DNA of 64,000 nt, from assembly GCF_039555335.1 (NCBI RefSeq), contig NC_092640.1, forward strand, positions 34,527,887 to 34,591,886, written 5' to 3'. Numbering within the stretch: the first letter of the stretch is position 1; the number at the start of each line of letters is the position of its first letter. The DNA is from Amphiura filiformis. Taxonomy: Eukaryota; Echinodermata; Ophiuroidea; Amphilepidida; Amphiuridae. Shown piece after piece: positions 33,311-45,614 of this stretch. The position numbers were made by a program, and so were the translations under genes. The notes beneath the pieces are model-generated. The model ran no database searches and was not told the origin of the DNA. It worked only from the letters and a program-made list of their open reading frames with translations.

Positions 33311-35120
33311 ATTTACACCAAAACGTAATTTTTTCTTTCATTAATAATGTTGTCTTATCATTGATACATAAATTCAGAAGGTTTTAATGGAAATCTGTAT
33401 TGGGAACATATGGGATTTGTCAAAGATTTAATGCAGTTATAAACTCCTTATTCGATTTGTATTTTGCATACCCTGAAGAAAATACAAAAATGTGCACAAG
33501 GGGCTCGTTCGCCCTTTTGAGGATGGGGCATGTTCGCCCTATATCTTCCCCGGGCGGACTTACCCCAAACTGGAGGGCGGACCTGCACCATCAGCGTATT
33601 ATGCAAAATATTTATAATTATACCTTTAAACAAGGTAAAACTAAAAAAAGCATGTTTTTTAAAGTTATGTGGTATCCGTATTACTCATACCACCGTTTAT
33701 GTCCTAATCCATAATCTCCCCGAAGTTGTTAACATGATACATTTAAGTTCACTTTGGTTTGGACCCCTACATTTTACCCTGACCTGACCCCTGCAACAAA
33801 TTTAGTGACTCCCAAAAAGAGAGTGAATGTCCTGTATACTCTTGCTAAATGTTTGCATTTAATATGTTATTGTTAAGCAATGTTTAAACCATTTTTGTGA
33901 TTAGCGTGAACTTACCCCACCATGTACCTGCCTCAATATGGGGCAAGTTCGCCACTTTGCAAAACTTTTTTGTTTGCTCTATCCTGTTGCTATTGTAAGG
34001 CCTATAGTTCTGGGATTGTGGCCGTATATAGCCAAGACATAGGGCTTTCACATGGGCTAATCAGCTCATCCCTAACCTTAAAATTGACATCGCTAGGCTG
34101 GTCAGAAAAATATAGGGCGAACACTCCCCGCTCTCCCCTACTTGTGTTCAGTTCTTTTTGATTTGACATGTACGGGAGAGCAGGGCATTCATTCTCTTCT
34201 GGGTAGTCACTAAATTTGTTGCTGGGGTCGGGTCAGGGGTCGGGCCAGGGTAAAATGTAGGGGTCCAAAGTGAGCTTAAACGTATCATGTTTACAACTTC
34301 GATGGGATTATGGATTAGGACATAAACGGCCGTGGTATGAGTAATACTGATACCACATAACTTTCAAAAACATGCTTTTCAGTAGTTTTACCTTATTTAA
34401 TGGTATAATTATCAATATTTTGCATAATACGCTGATGGGCAGGTCCGCCCTCCAGTTTGTGGTAAGTCCGCCCGGGGAAGATATAGGGCAAACGTGCACC
34501 TTGTGCACATTTTTGTATAAAGTACAAATCGCATATGGAATTTATAACTGCATTAAATCTTTGACAATTAAATCCCATATGTGACGCGATCAAGCAAAAT
34601 CAGTCGGAACTCGGAAATATTGATTTTGAGATATAGCCAAACAAAGGCATTATTTCCTTTTGTTTCATATTGTTTTGGGACCTCTTTAATTGCTCGTATC
34701 TCTGGAACTGGTTGTCCAATTTTAATGGGGTTTTCTGCAAAATGCAGCTTTATAAATGTTGTTCACTATCCAATAAGAAACTGAAAATTTAATATATCCG
34801 AGTTCCGACTGATTTTGCTTGATCGCATCACATATATTCCCAATACATATTTCCATTAAACCCATCTGTATTTATCAATGATAATACAACATTATTAATG
34901 CAAGAAAAAAATAAGGTTTTGGTGCATTTTTTTTTTTTTTTTTTTGCTTTGGCTGCAGTTCTATGAACACGTCCCTATATGTCGCGTAGCTAATATGAGA
35001 AGTTTATAATGACCTATGTCACGTAATTTTGCCATCGCCAAATCCCCCGATGACCGTAGTGCTGAGAATCGCACGGTGGGCGAACCTGCGACTAGGGCGA
35101 ACACTCCCCGCTCTCCCCTA

Positions 35121-36202
35121 GGCCTATTTGTCATGTTTGTTATCATTTTCTAGCACTATGATACATTCTAAATGTATAACTAGTCTCGCTATATAAATAT
35201 TTCATAATTATGTACCGGTATGTAATATATGTAGATATATGGGGGTCGGTGTGGGGTGCAGAGGTGTGTGGGGGTGGGTTGTGTTTGTAGGGAAACTTTC
35301 GGGTGGTACTCAATACATTTTAACCATAACAAATGATGACTTTCAATACAATTAGGCTCATTGTTGCCACAAATGTTTTTTTTTTTTTTTAGGTTATTTA
35401 ATAGGTTTTAATAAACTTCCATGTTTAACCGTGTATTGTTTTGGCTGCTTTATCATGACTTTCGGTGGGTTTCCAAAAGCAATTTCAAACAAACACAAAA
35501 CACTAGGTCAAGTATTTTGAGGAGAAGCAAATTTGAACACATTGGTCCGATGATCACGGCGCAGTGATGAAATCAAATAGTTATCACTCACGTGATGAAA
35601 TATACTCATCGTGCTTGGTCAACATGGTCAGTGTCATAGGCCTGAGAATCTCATTGCCATGTTGAAGTTCTGGCAACACTGTAGCCACTGTAGCTTTTCC
35701 ACAATCTTCTGTTGATTTTGAAAAAAAAAGTCAGCCGACAGTGAAAAAGCTAAAAGGTTGATAAAAAAAAAAGCTCGCGGGCAGAGTTGAAGCGTATAAA
35801 AATCGAAAATCTTACAATGAAAAATGAAAATTATTGCTTTTCATTTGGCCGAGAAAATTAATTTTACATTGAAAAGGTGTAACTCAAAATTTTGCTAATT
35901 TCAACTCCAAATTCGATCGTTTGTTTTGCCTCATTAAATAACTGAGTGAGCCTTGTACAACAATAGATATCGGTTGACCACCGTTCAGAATGCTAACAGG
36001 CCTGTTAGATTTGAAAATAAACATGTTAAAATTTAAAAATCACTGACAGTAAGATCCACAAACATTTTGAAACGCCGCAAATTTGGTATCAAATTGGAGC
36101 TAACAAGATTTTGCCCCGGGGATTTTGCACACGACCTTATCAATCAAATCACCATCACATTCTGAAAGTAATTAAAAAAGGTACTACTAATTGCGTACAT
36201 TA
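35121..36202. other. Gene-free stretch with decayed foldback arm
   Basis: 35224-35300 is G-rich (gggggtcggtgtggggtg). About 35750-36000 is a diverged copy of one arm of the element at 26172-27384 (agctcgcgggcagagtt, gccgagaaaattaatttt). 36070-36160 matches 28770-28830. No gene is seen. Confidence 0.55.
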
Positions 36203-36484
36203 AAGGAGTATTTCGTGATCCTAGCATCCTCTATTTATGTCATTTTTCATTTGTTATCCACGAAAAAAACCTATTCCCAAAATTTCAGTTGATTCCGATT
36301 TTGCCGGTTCTGGTGCACCAGAACGAAATTCAAATTTCACGATATCTTTGCTAAACGAATTAATCTGCAAGAAATATTTTGTACATAAACATTATGTAGC
36401 CAGAGGTTTCCAATGATATAAAAATCTCAACTTTGTTTGAGAAAAGTGGGGGGATGAGGCTGTGGATCACGAAATGCCCTTTTA
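36203..36484. mobile_element. MITE, about 280 bp
   Basis: ttaaaggagtatttcgtgat and cacgaaatgcccttttaa form inverted ends, and TTAA lies at both. Inner words cctctggctac and gtggggggatgag are shared with 28665-28740. Confidence 0.75.
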
Positions 36485-36485
36485 A

Positions 36486-37450
36486 GTCTGTAATCAATAA
36501 TTTTGATAACTTTAATCGTGTCTATTATGGTGATATTTTATGGAAAACAATAGCCCTGCCATCAATTAACTATGCTAGCGCAGTGTGGATTCCTAGTAGT
36601 CAGGCTGACATTGATAAAATTGAAAATCTGCAGCTTCAAATGGCGCACCATGTTCTAAAAACCGGGTCTAAAAAGCACCACGGGTCCCAATTTCCACTAT
36701 GCAGAATTCGTTTAGGGCAAAATACTTTGCACGTGTTATTGAAATGGAGCATCATCGTTGGCCTAAATTGCTTCTAAACACGATGATCAGTTTAGACATT
36801 GAGACCTCTAAATTGCGATACAATTTTTTAAATTGTGTTCAGAATATTTTAAGCAAATGCGACTTAAATGACGTCATTGATCGCGCAAAAGTAGCAACAG
36901 CTTCTAGTAATCCACAATGGGCTAAATCAATTAAAAGTACTATCTATAACATCTTTAATAATGAATGGAAAGATGATGTTAAATCTAAATCTTCTCTCAT
37001 CGATTATTTGACAATCAAGAACGCTCCACGTATTAGATGAAATTGATTTTCATGGTGCTTGTCTCAAATTCAAGATTCGCTCAAATACACTTCCTTTAGA
37101 ACGTAAAATTAGCAGATGGACTCCAGATTTATGACGGTATATGTCAGCTTTGTAACATTGGTGTTGAAGATGTAAAACATTTTCGTTTTACTTGTGATGC
37201 ACTTAACAATATTAGAGCTGATGAATACTGTAAACTAGAGAATGAATTGATTAATTTAAATGGCTTTGATATATGGGAATTGTTTATTTCTGGCAATCTA
37301 AATGTAAAATTTAATCTTGCTCTTGGAAGTACAGCAACCACTTTCTGTAATATAAGTAATGCAGAACTTATCAAAATTTTTTGATAAGTTCTGTAAATCT
37401 TTCGCAAAGAGAGCGTGGAAAGCAAGATCAGAATTGAAGACTTCTGACAA
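36486..37450 (+). pseudogene. 5'-truncated LINE, reverse-transcriptase C-terminus
   Basis: Frames at 36486-36777, 36699-37040 and about 37130-37390 succeed each other. They encode DILWKTIALPSINYASAVWI and IENLQLQMAHHVLKTGSKKH, the thumb region after the LINE polymerase core, then HHRWPKLLLN. A final ICQLCN, VKHF, TCDAL pattern (CX2C, H, C) is the C-terminal zinc-binding knuckle. The polymerase catalytic core is absent. It is a dead-on-arrival copy with additional frameshifts, from a family different from 16165-21392. Confidence 0.8.
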
Positions 37451-37696
37451 CTAATATTTGTAGCCTATGTGCTAAATTCTGCGTTGCTTGTTTAATATAA
37501 TCTATATATTGTATATAATATTTTTATTGCCGTAAACCCACTTCAAGTCAACTTGGGTTGAGGCAGTTGTGTGTTTGCCTCATTCATTTATCATTCAATA
37601 TGTATTTCTTTTTGCTGTACAACAAGTTTTACTTTTGACTTGTGCTTTTTAAGTCACCTTTGTATAATATTTGTGTAATTTGCTTTGTTTCCTTTA

Positions 37697-37870
37697 AAGC
37701 CTTAATGTACGATTTCCGTCAAATTTTGATTTTGTTATTCTTTATTCAAAATGTTGAAATAATATTAGTAATAACTGACGGTAAGGGTTGCTGTCCAATT
37801 TTAGGTTGAAATAACAAGGTAAAGTGAAAGAAAACCCGACTGGTTATTTTGGCCATTTAACACGCAGTTC
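37697..37870. repeat. Dispersed repeat, matches the gypsy insertion site
   Basis: aatgtacgattt, aaaatgttgaaataatatta and caaggtaaagtgaaagaaa recur around the gypsy element, at 41945-41971 on its left and 49919-50065 on its right. This copy therefore approximates the empty target. Confidence 0.65.
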
Positions 37871-37887
37871 TATGGGAGGACATATTA

Positions 37888-38054
37888 TCAGTGGCGTGTC
37901 CAGGGGGGGCTTTGGGTGCTGAAGCCCCCCGCACTTTGTTAAAAATCATGTAAAATCAGCCGTTTTTTGGCGATTATAGCCATCAAGCCCCCCACATAAA
38001 TCTGAAAAAGGGGCTGAGCCCCCCGCAGGAAAAGATCCTGGACACGCCGGTGAT
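37888..38054. mobile_element. Small MITE with G/C runs
   Basis: tatcagtggcgtgtccagg is mirrored at 38034-38054 as cctggacacgccggtgat. Runs of gggggg and cccccc lie just inside both ends. No coding. Confidence 0.75.
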
Positions 38055-38329
38055 TATCATAATTTTTAAATTATGATAATATGTCGAACTTTGCTCTGTT
38101 GACCTACAAAGACAATAAATTTGGCTGATTCCATTTAGGTGCAAGTTGGGACATGTATAAACATTACAAATATGCAAAAAAAAATCAGGTTTGAAAAAAA
38201 TTAACCAATTTCATATTATAAGATCGTACATTATGGCTTTAATATCATGTTTATGAAAGCACCGCCTGATTGGCGTGTGCCAATGTTACAAAAGTGTATG
38301 TTCTAATAAATAAATAAAATTGTTATAAC

Positions 38330-39050
38330 AAGCGTATTTATGGTGTAGGGCGGGTTACATAACTGCGGACTTTTTTTTTTAATTTGAAGTGTATATTTCT
38401 ACAAAACAAAAGAAACTCCGTACTTTCGTCAAAACTTCTTTTAGCCAGGAAAATTCAAGAGCTTCATTTTTTGATCAACCTTTTAGCTAATGAAAGATAT
38501 TGCCCAACTTTCTAAAGCACATCATATAGAGCTATATGTCATAGTTTTGTCAGAATTTCGGTTTTGATTGCACCATTTTTCAATTCCAATTTTGTCAAAA
38601 TCAACTCGCGAATGTACCCATGATGATTTTGCAAGCCACAATAGAAATATCGATTATTTCTACTGGTTTATATTTAGAACATTTGAAGTCTGGTTGGACA
38701 TTTTGGCAGTCGCAAGTGAAAAAAGGTTAATTCAAAACAGCTATTCTGACAAAACTATAATATATAGACCATGTGCCTTACAGAGGTGGGAAATATCTTT
38801 CTTTAGCGAAATATATTAGTTTAAAAGCTCACGGGCAAAAATCTTACACTAAAATTTGCCTAATTTTAACACCATGATTTTTTTTAATGTATATCCAAGG
38901 ACTAACTGCATTACTGAAGAAAAAAAATAATGCTTTATAATTGACCGAGAAAGTTAATTTCATAGCAAAAAGGTGTATCTCTGAATTTTGCTGATTTCAA
39001 CATGTATCGATCGACTTTTAGCACCACTATGCATAACAATAGAGGATGGT
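38330..39050. repeat. Relative of the 26172-27384 foldback
   Basis: ctttctaaagcacatcat, ttctgacaaaactataatat, ggtgggaaatatctttcttt and aacatgtatcgatcgacttt are shared with 26172-27384. The front part, 38335-38460, matches 28850-28960. It is diverged and partly rearranged. Confidence 0.65.
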
Positions 39051-39461
39051 GATCGGATTCAGAGGGTGGTTACGACGGCACTTTCAAAATGTTCTCTTTT
39101 TTTTCAAAATTAGTCAAATCAATAGGCCAATATCATGATATATACTCACTTCTCCTTAGCGTAATCACCAATTTACTTTGCCAACAGAGCATGTATCCCA
39201 AAATCTAGGTCTAAAAAATCGGATTAAAACAGATTATCTTTTACCAAGGTAATGATTGGCAATAATTGGCTTATCCCATGGAATCGGTCTAGTAATTGTT
39301 CTATTCCATTGAGTATTGTATATTTATTTTTATAGATTGTCAATTTGGATCCAATGTGTGCATCTATGCATACAGAAAACTAAAAAGCAGATTAAATGTT
39401 TGAAAGCTCTATGTAAATCAAATCAATTGTTTCCTTCACTGCATAATTAATCTACATGTTA
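39051..39461. other. Gene-free stretch
   Basis: No exon or element is recognised. Confidence 0.35.
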
Positions 39462-39895
39462 GAGACATTTGTGACGTGTCATCATGTCAAAAGGAGACAC
39501 TTTTGGGCAGGATCGTAAATGGAGAAATAGCCAAAAATTTGCCCATGGGTGATTTTTTCACAATTTGCGAATGTGTGATGTTATTAATGTTAAAAATATT
39601 GTCTGATAGTTTCAGACCGGAATATAACTGGCATCTTGTATTTTTGAGACATTTTTCAAGGTAATTCCTACTCTCAACATTGTCAATAATATTTTTAAAG
39701 TCCGATATCTCAATTTCCAATTTTATAATACCACAACTTACGAACTCAATATTTTCGCTTAGGAATGTCCGATTTCATTGGTGAAAAAGGCATTGTGGAG
39801 CAAAATATCTCTATATTTAAGATATGTAAAAACCTCAAAATTGATAACCTGCCCAAAAGTGTCTCCTTTTGACATGACACGTCACATTTGGTCTC
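39462..39895. mobile_element. MITE with about 45-bp inverted ends
   Basis: gagacatttgtgacgtgtca followed by tgtcaaaaggagacacttttgggcagg-like sequence is mirrored at the right end. The interior matches 2013-2438 on the opposite strand. This is the better preserved copy. Confidence 0.85.
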
Positions 39896-39988
39896 AAAGG
39901 CGAATGCACTTTTGTTGTTTCGATCTCTTTATAACGATGGTATAGGGGCCTATATAACTCCGATTCCAGAACAACACAGCGCTTTTTT

Positions 39989-40302
39989 TGGGGCGCCCTC
40001 TACAGAGGGCGCACCTATAGGCTTGACTTTGTGAAAAGTTTCTAATTTCACTCTTACTAGATTTACTCCGCAATTATTTTGCTAAAATTATGCCCTTGCT
40101 CAGAAATAAAACCACAATATGCCTGGATTTTATTTTATTATTGTTTTCTGTTATGCACAGGATAAAATGGTGTGCGTATATTCTTTGTTTAAAAGACAAA
40201 ATTAATGGATTTGTAAAAACACCAAATAATCCGCGACCTTTGTATGGTCAGGTATGGTTTAAACCAGTTTACCGCCTCTTAGAACCCGTTAGACGGTGAC
40301 AT
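39989..40302. repeat. Copy of the left end of the 16954-18521 element
   Basis: ggggcgccctctacagaggg starts it. About 300 bases then align with 16954-17254, including aaaattatgccc, attattgttttctg and accgcctcttagaacccg. It ends at agacggtgac, where a different sequence begins. Confidence 0.8.
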
Positions 40303-40404
40303 TCGGCCATTCTAATTATGTATGTTTTGAACATGTTTGCACGTGAACTAGTTGTTTACAGCGTGAAGAATCTACAACATGCTCATCTATCAGGGCACAG
40401 TTCA

Positions 40405-41485
40405 TTTTTTCATTTCATTTCATATTTATTGAAAATAACATCGTGGCAAATTGCCAAATTGCGTCACTTTTTACAATATTAAAACATCAAAAAATTATTT
40501 ACTATTATTACACAAAAAAGTTATTAAAATACATATTACAAGAAATAAACATAAGAAAAACATATAATATTCAGAATTATATTGCACATAATTATAAAAG
40601 CGTATCTCCACACTCACCCCATCACACCACACTCACACACACACCACTTGACACCTAAGCACACCTCTTACTCCCAAACACAGTGACCACAAATAATACG
40701 CGCCACACACCAAATCAAATAGCATCAAAAAAGCATAAAAGAAACACAAAAATTATATTGCACATAATTATGTAAGCAAACCCCTTAACTAATCTTATTT
40801 CCACACTTATCCTCACAAACACACCCCCCCCCACTCACTCTTGAGCGCACCTCTTACATGTACTTCCAAACACAGTCACCCAAAATAATATGCATACACA
40901 CCAAGTCACTCAATGCACTCATATTCACTGTCATACCCATACCATAAAAATTGTCACATCAAAATAATTAAATTAAATTGCATCAAATTGTTAAACTGCA
41001 TCAATGGGTGAAACAAAACATCAATTTTAAGCATTAAGTAAGTTGATGAAGTGTGGAATTGGACTCTTTCTGAACCGCTCAGTTCTACAAGGTAAACGAG
41101 TGATGGAATTTGAATTGCGTAATTCTCTGCCATGCATAGAGCGCCTTGTAGGGGGAATGAGATTGCTCGTACGGTCACATTTTGGCAGAGACTGAGCAAA
41201 TTTAACACTGTGATTTTTTCTACGGTCAGAAAGAGTCTGAATTCCACATTCTTCAATTGCATCAGTATATGAGTTGTATTTCTTGCCAAGTATTATTTTG
41301 CAAGCCCTTTTTTGCACTTTTTCAAGAGAATTAACCTGTTCACATGTCAAAGACGAATCCCATACAACATCACCATATTCTAACAATGGCCGTACATAGC
41401 CTTTGTAAATAACTGCAAGTTCATCAGATGTAAAACCAAATCTTTTAAGAGTACGGAGTTCTTTAACCCCAATACATTTGTGCAT
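40405..41485 (-). pseudogene. 5'-truncated LINE on the minus strand
   Basis: A 152-codon frame (41027-41485) carries GFTSDELAVIYKGYVRPLLE, VWDSSLTCEQVNSLEKVQKR and RACKIILGKKY, then RTERFRKSPIPHFINLLN before the stop. This is the C-terminal domain of a CR1/Jockey-type reverse transcriptase. The remaining 600 bases are its 3' untranslated region, ending in an ATGAA-type tail read on the minus strand. The catalytic core is missing, as in a typical 5'-truncated insertion. CACAC-rich microsatellite sequence lies within the tail region at 40605-40660 and 40810-40840. Confidence 0.82.
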
Positions 41486-41630
41486 TCATTGAATGACCTT
41501 TGAAAATGTGAATACAAAAACTCGTACTCTGCAACTTAAGGTCAAATTTTGCACTATGATTGTTTAATTGAGGTTATTGATAATATGCCACTGGAATGAG
41601 GCCATTGTGGTCCATAGTGACCTTTGCACA
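41486..41630. repeat. Inverted copy of 17260-17395
   Basis: Read on the minus strand, tatggaccacaatggcc, aaacaatcatagtgcaaaa and gtcattcaatgaatg match 17260-17395. This ties it to the element inserted in the LINE at 16954-18521. Confidence 0.7.
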
Positions 41631-41971
41631 GCTAATCCTTAAACCAAACAAAACAACCACTGACCAATCATGAAATCACTAATTGGTTTATGTGCTTGAC
41701 TGCTAACTGATTGTGACCTAACTTTGTGGTGACTATCTCTGATAAAAAACATTAATTAGCGAAGTTCAATTCTGGCCCGAATTCTGGTCAGCAGAGAAAG
41801 GAATAAATTCGGAAGACATGACTGTGTTGAAGGTCAGAAGTGTATTTGCAACCAGAGTTGCCAACCCCGCGATATGGTAGCCCAATTAGGCGACTTTTGA
41901 CTCGTGGTTCACCGTTGTTCACTCGGGTCGGTGTCGGGCAGTTTAAAGCAATAATGTACGATTTAGGCCTA
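41631..41971. other. Gene-free flank of the gypsy element
   Basis: No exon recognised. The last 27 bases resemble the repeat at 37697-37870, the element's target. Confidence 0.4.
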
Positions 41972-43054
41972 TGTTACGAGTCGTACTTGACTCAAGGCCA
42001 AAATCACCTTTTACCCGAACTCACACGAATGCACAACACAAATACACTGTTTAATTATGCTAACAAAATCTAAGTCTTTAATTGAAAGCACGTTATTACT
42101 GATACAATATATGACAACAAATGCACATACACAATAATCAAATAAAATCACTCTTTATCTATTTTGTACTTAGCCAGCATTCTTCTTCTTGGTGATCATA
42201 AAGTTCTTGCAATGTTCTGGACGACTGATGTAATATATCCTTATTCACTTGTCCTGCAAAAATCAGCGAAGTCCTTTGTACACTTGCATTGATAAATCCT
42301 TGTGTATAAAATCCTCATACGAAAATGGTGTTACTTTCTCCCAAGTACTCCTTGCGTCGTTCTCCAAACACATTCGTAACTCTTTGCGCAGTTCTCCAAA
42401 TCACTTTACTCCTTGCGTTAACTCCTTGCGCTGCTTTCTCCAAACTTGGTGCTATTTCCACCTTTCACACAATATCTTCAGGAAGCAGGACTGCGATGCA
42501 GTTGTCCCCACTTATTTTGACAGTTGCGTTGAATCAGAATACCAGACTTCAGCAAGTCGACAGAAGAATATATTTCCTTTCTTGGAAGAAGTACGTTCTT
42601 TGACGCATTCTAGATCTTCTCCGACAACACTGGCAAATAGTAGTACTTTGACTACATAAAATATTTCTGGTTTACAATTTCCTTTCTTTGAAGGAATTGG
42701 ACTGTAAGCATATTAGCTAGCTAGCCCAGATCAACACTATCAACTGTGACAATAATTGTGTTTACATTTTCTTATATATCAAGCAGGGGGAAATCCCAAA
42801 TATTAATAGCCAAATATGATTGTGGGAATTCCCAAGCCTTAATTATAACATTAACCTTTCTCATTACATCACTTCCTGAGGGGAATCCCTGACATCATCT
42901 TCACTTTACATCCTCAGGGGGTTTCCAAATACTCCAAATTAGATATGATTCAACTTGTTTTGCTCAATTTGAGAGGGAATTCCCCACTTGTTCACCCATG
43001 TAATTTTGTAAACAAAGATAAATCATCAAATTAAATTATTCAGGGCACATCACA
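41972..43054 (-). repeat. 3' LTR of the gypsy element
   Basis: It begins and ends with tgttacgagtcgtacttgac and gggcacatcaca in plus orientation. It is nearly identical to 48832-49918. Repeated open frames in both LTRs are not genes. Confidence 0.93.
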
Positions 43055-43080
43055 CCCTCCCCCTTAAAAGAAGAAAGTTT
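43055..43080 (-). other. Polypurine tract of the gypsy element
   Basis: Read on the minus strand, cttttaagggggaggg abuts the 3' LTR, where plus-strand DNA priming is expected. Confidence 0.75.
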
Positions 43081-43222
43081 GAATGTAATGAAAACTTTCT
43101 TAATTGTTTTCTTCTTTTACATCAACTTCAACATAATATTAACTTTGAGTGCTTAACTCAACATACACAGTGACTACTTGTCACACAAGTTCCTTTTTAA
43201 AGGAATTTTTGTTTGTCAGTTG

Positions 43223-45240
43223 TTATGCAATTCTGGACAAGGCATCAGCCATTACATTGTCTTTTCCCTTAATATGTTTGATGTCCAGATTGTACTCTTG
43301 CAAGGTCAAACTCCACCTCACCAGTCTTTGATTTTTGTTCTTCATCCTGTTGATGAAGGTGAGGGATTGTGATCTGTGAAAACAAGCACAGGGTATACTG
43401 TGGTACCCAAATACACATCAAAATGCAGCAATGCTAATAGCAATGCTAGACACTCCTTCTCAATTGTGGAGTAATTTCTCTGGTGCTTGTTGAATTTCCT
43501 TTCCTTGAAAAGTAACATATAGGGTGGTCAATTTGATCTTCACCCTCTTGCATCACAACACCTCCACAGCCTATGTCACTGGCATCAACAGTCAACTTGA
43601 ACTGCTTCTGAAAATCAGGTGCAGTAAGTACTGGTGAACTCATGAGTATTGATTTGACTTTGTGAAAAGCATTTTCACACTGTTCTGACCAAATGAATTT
43701 TGCATCTTTCTTCAACAAATCAGTCAAATGACTTGCTATCTCTGAAAAGTTTGGACAGAACTTTCTATAATAGCCAACCATTCCTAGAAATCTCATGAGT
43801 GCCTTCTTGTTTACAGGTGTGGGGTATTGCTCAATTGCTTCAACTTTGGCTTTGATAGGTTTCACCTGACCTTGACCTACAACATATCCCAAGTATGTGA
43901 CTGTGGCATGGCAAAACTCACTTTTTACCAGATTGACTGTCAATTGTACTTCAGACAGCTTCTTAAACAATTGATGGAGTTGTTCCATGTGTTGTTCCCA
44001 AGTTTGACTGTAAACAATCAAATCATCTACATACGCTTCACATCCCTCTATGTCTGCCACAATTTGATTTACCATTCTCTGAAATGTTGCAGGTGCGTTT
44101 TTCAACCCAAATGGCATAACTTTGTATTGGTAAAGACCAAATGGTGTACAAAAAGCAGAAATCTCTTTGGCACGGTCTGTGAGTGGAACCTGCCAGTACC
44201 CTTTCAAAAGATCAAATTTGCTAACAAATTTTGCATTCCCAATTTTGTCTATGCAATCATCAATTCTTGGAATAGGGTATGAGTCTGTCTTTGAATGAAC
44301 ATTTGCAGCTCTCATGTCTGCGACCAATCGGTATGAACCATCAGGCTTGGGAACAAGTATACACGGTGAACTCCACTCACTACTACTTGGTTCTATGATA
44401 TCATTGTCTAGCATATAATTTATCTCATTTTTGAGATGTTCCATTTTCAATGGATTGACTCTGTAAGGATGCTGCTTGATTGGTTTTGTATCACCAACAT
44501 CTACATCATGAAATGCAGCATTTGTTCTACTTGGCGTATCAGGAAATATATTGTCAAATTTGTGAATCAAATTTGCAATTTGACTTTGTTGATCTTGAGA
44601 AAGATGACCTAACTTTGAGTCCAAATTAGTGAGCACATCAGAATTGTTCAATTTTACATTATACTCTTTGTGCTCCAGCTCTTTATCCTGGTCAAATGTG
44701 ACATCAGAATTGTCATCTTTACTCTTGTCTACATTGACGATTTTGTATACATCGGCATGTTTGTCTACATTATCAGTATGTTTTACTGTACACACAGGTT
44801 TTGGAATGCCACTGTCACTTCTTTCAACATACTCTTTGAGCATATTTATGTGGCATAACTGCCTGCTCTTGCGTCTACCAGGAGTCTTGATAATATAATC
44901 TACTTCACCCACTTTTGACCCTACCTCACATGGGCCATGATATCTGGCTTGCAATGGGTGTCCTGGAATTGGAAACAGTACTAGAACTTTGTCACCTGGT
45001 TTGAACACTCTTTCTCTGGCATGTTGATCATACCATTGTTTCATTTTGGCCTGACCCTGTTTCAAGTTTTCTTTGGCGATATCAGTTGCTCTATTAAGCC
45101 TATGCTTAAAATTGGAGACATAATCCAATAAATTGATATCTGATTTCTCATTGAGCCACTTTTCTTTCAACAACTTTAAGGGCCCGCGCACTGTGTGTCC
45201 AAACACTAACTCAAAAGGACTAAATCCTAAAGTTTCCTGA
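43223..45240 (-). pseudogene. Gypsy pol: integrase C-terminus, reverse transcriptase, RNase H
   Basis: The frame opens with the integrase tail (KMKQWYDQHARERVFKPGDK, then ARYHGPCEV and a GPY/F-like segment). It passes without a break into reverse transcriptase: VSKFDLLKGYWQVPL holds the first Asp and AYVDDLIVYS the catalytic pair. RNase H begins LTVDASDIGCGGVVMQ. Near 43490 a five-base insertion shifts the frame. Beyond it STIEKECLALL, VFTDHN and ADALSRIA complete RNase H to a TAA at 43223-43225, with a second one-base loss near 43345. RNase H is thus the last domain, not integrase. Confidence 0.9.
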
Positions 45241-45614
45241 ACAGCTTCCTAGCAGCAAACAACAACAAGTGTACTCCCTCATCCCAGTCCCTCTGAAATT
45301 CCAAACAGTATGTCCTGATCATGTTTTTTAATGTTTGGTGGAACCTTTCTAGTGCACCTTGTGATTCTGGATGGTAAGCACTTGAGGTATACTGTTCTAT
45401 ACCTAATTGATACATGACCTGCTGAAATACTCCAGAAGTAAAGTTTGATCCTTGGTCTGACTGTATGGACTTGGGGAGCCCCACAAATGTGAAGAACTTA
45501 GTTAAAGCTTTCACTATAGTCACTGCTTTAATATTTCTCAAGGGTATGGCTTCAGGAAAGCGTGTTGACGCGCACATAATTGTCAGGAGGTACTGATTAC
45601 CTGACTTAGGTCTG
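45227..45614 (-). pseudogene. Gypsy integrase core, second half
   Basis: It resumes after the inserted MITE with SGNQYLLTIMCASTRFPEAI. SIQSDQGSNFTSGVF gives the second catalytic Asp, and SSAYHPESQGALERFHQTLK the catalytic Glu. A frameshift near 45240 separates it from the next frame. Confidence 0.9.

Larger units (their letters stand above)
30531..33315 (+). mobile_element. Penelope-like element, nearly intact
   Basis: It carries one long reverse-transcriptase/GIY-YIG protein and direct terminal repeats of about 180 bases (30535-30714 and 33131-33310). Such pseudo-LTRs are typical of Penelope elements. The short direct repeat cacca flanks it (30526-30530 and 33316-33320). The uninterrupted target can be read in the opposite arm of the surrounding foldback near 34920. 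One frameshift is the only clear lesion. Confidence 0.93.
30343..35120. mobile_element. Large foldback element hosting a Penelope insertion
   Basis: The left arm (30343-30530 continuing at 33316-33880) is the reverse complement of 34150-35120. The outer ends read gagagcggggagtgttcgcc and complement. Long inner matches include gtgacataggtcattataaa, aataatgttgtcttatcatt and ccgcccggggaagatatagg. Without the 2.8-kb Penelope insertion it is about 2 kb. A further copy of the end motif lies near the centre at 34114-34139. No transposase was found. Confidence 0.85.

Noticed and set aside
42249..42659. 136-codon open frame repeated at 49109-49519
   Set aside because: It lies in both LTRs of the gypsy element, antisense to its transcription, and has no domain.
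43827..44282. 151-codon plus-strand open frame
   Set aside because: It is the antisense shadow of the gypsy reverse transcriptase.
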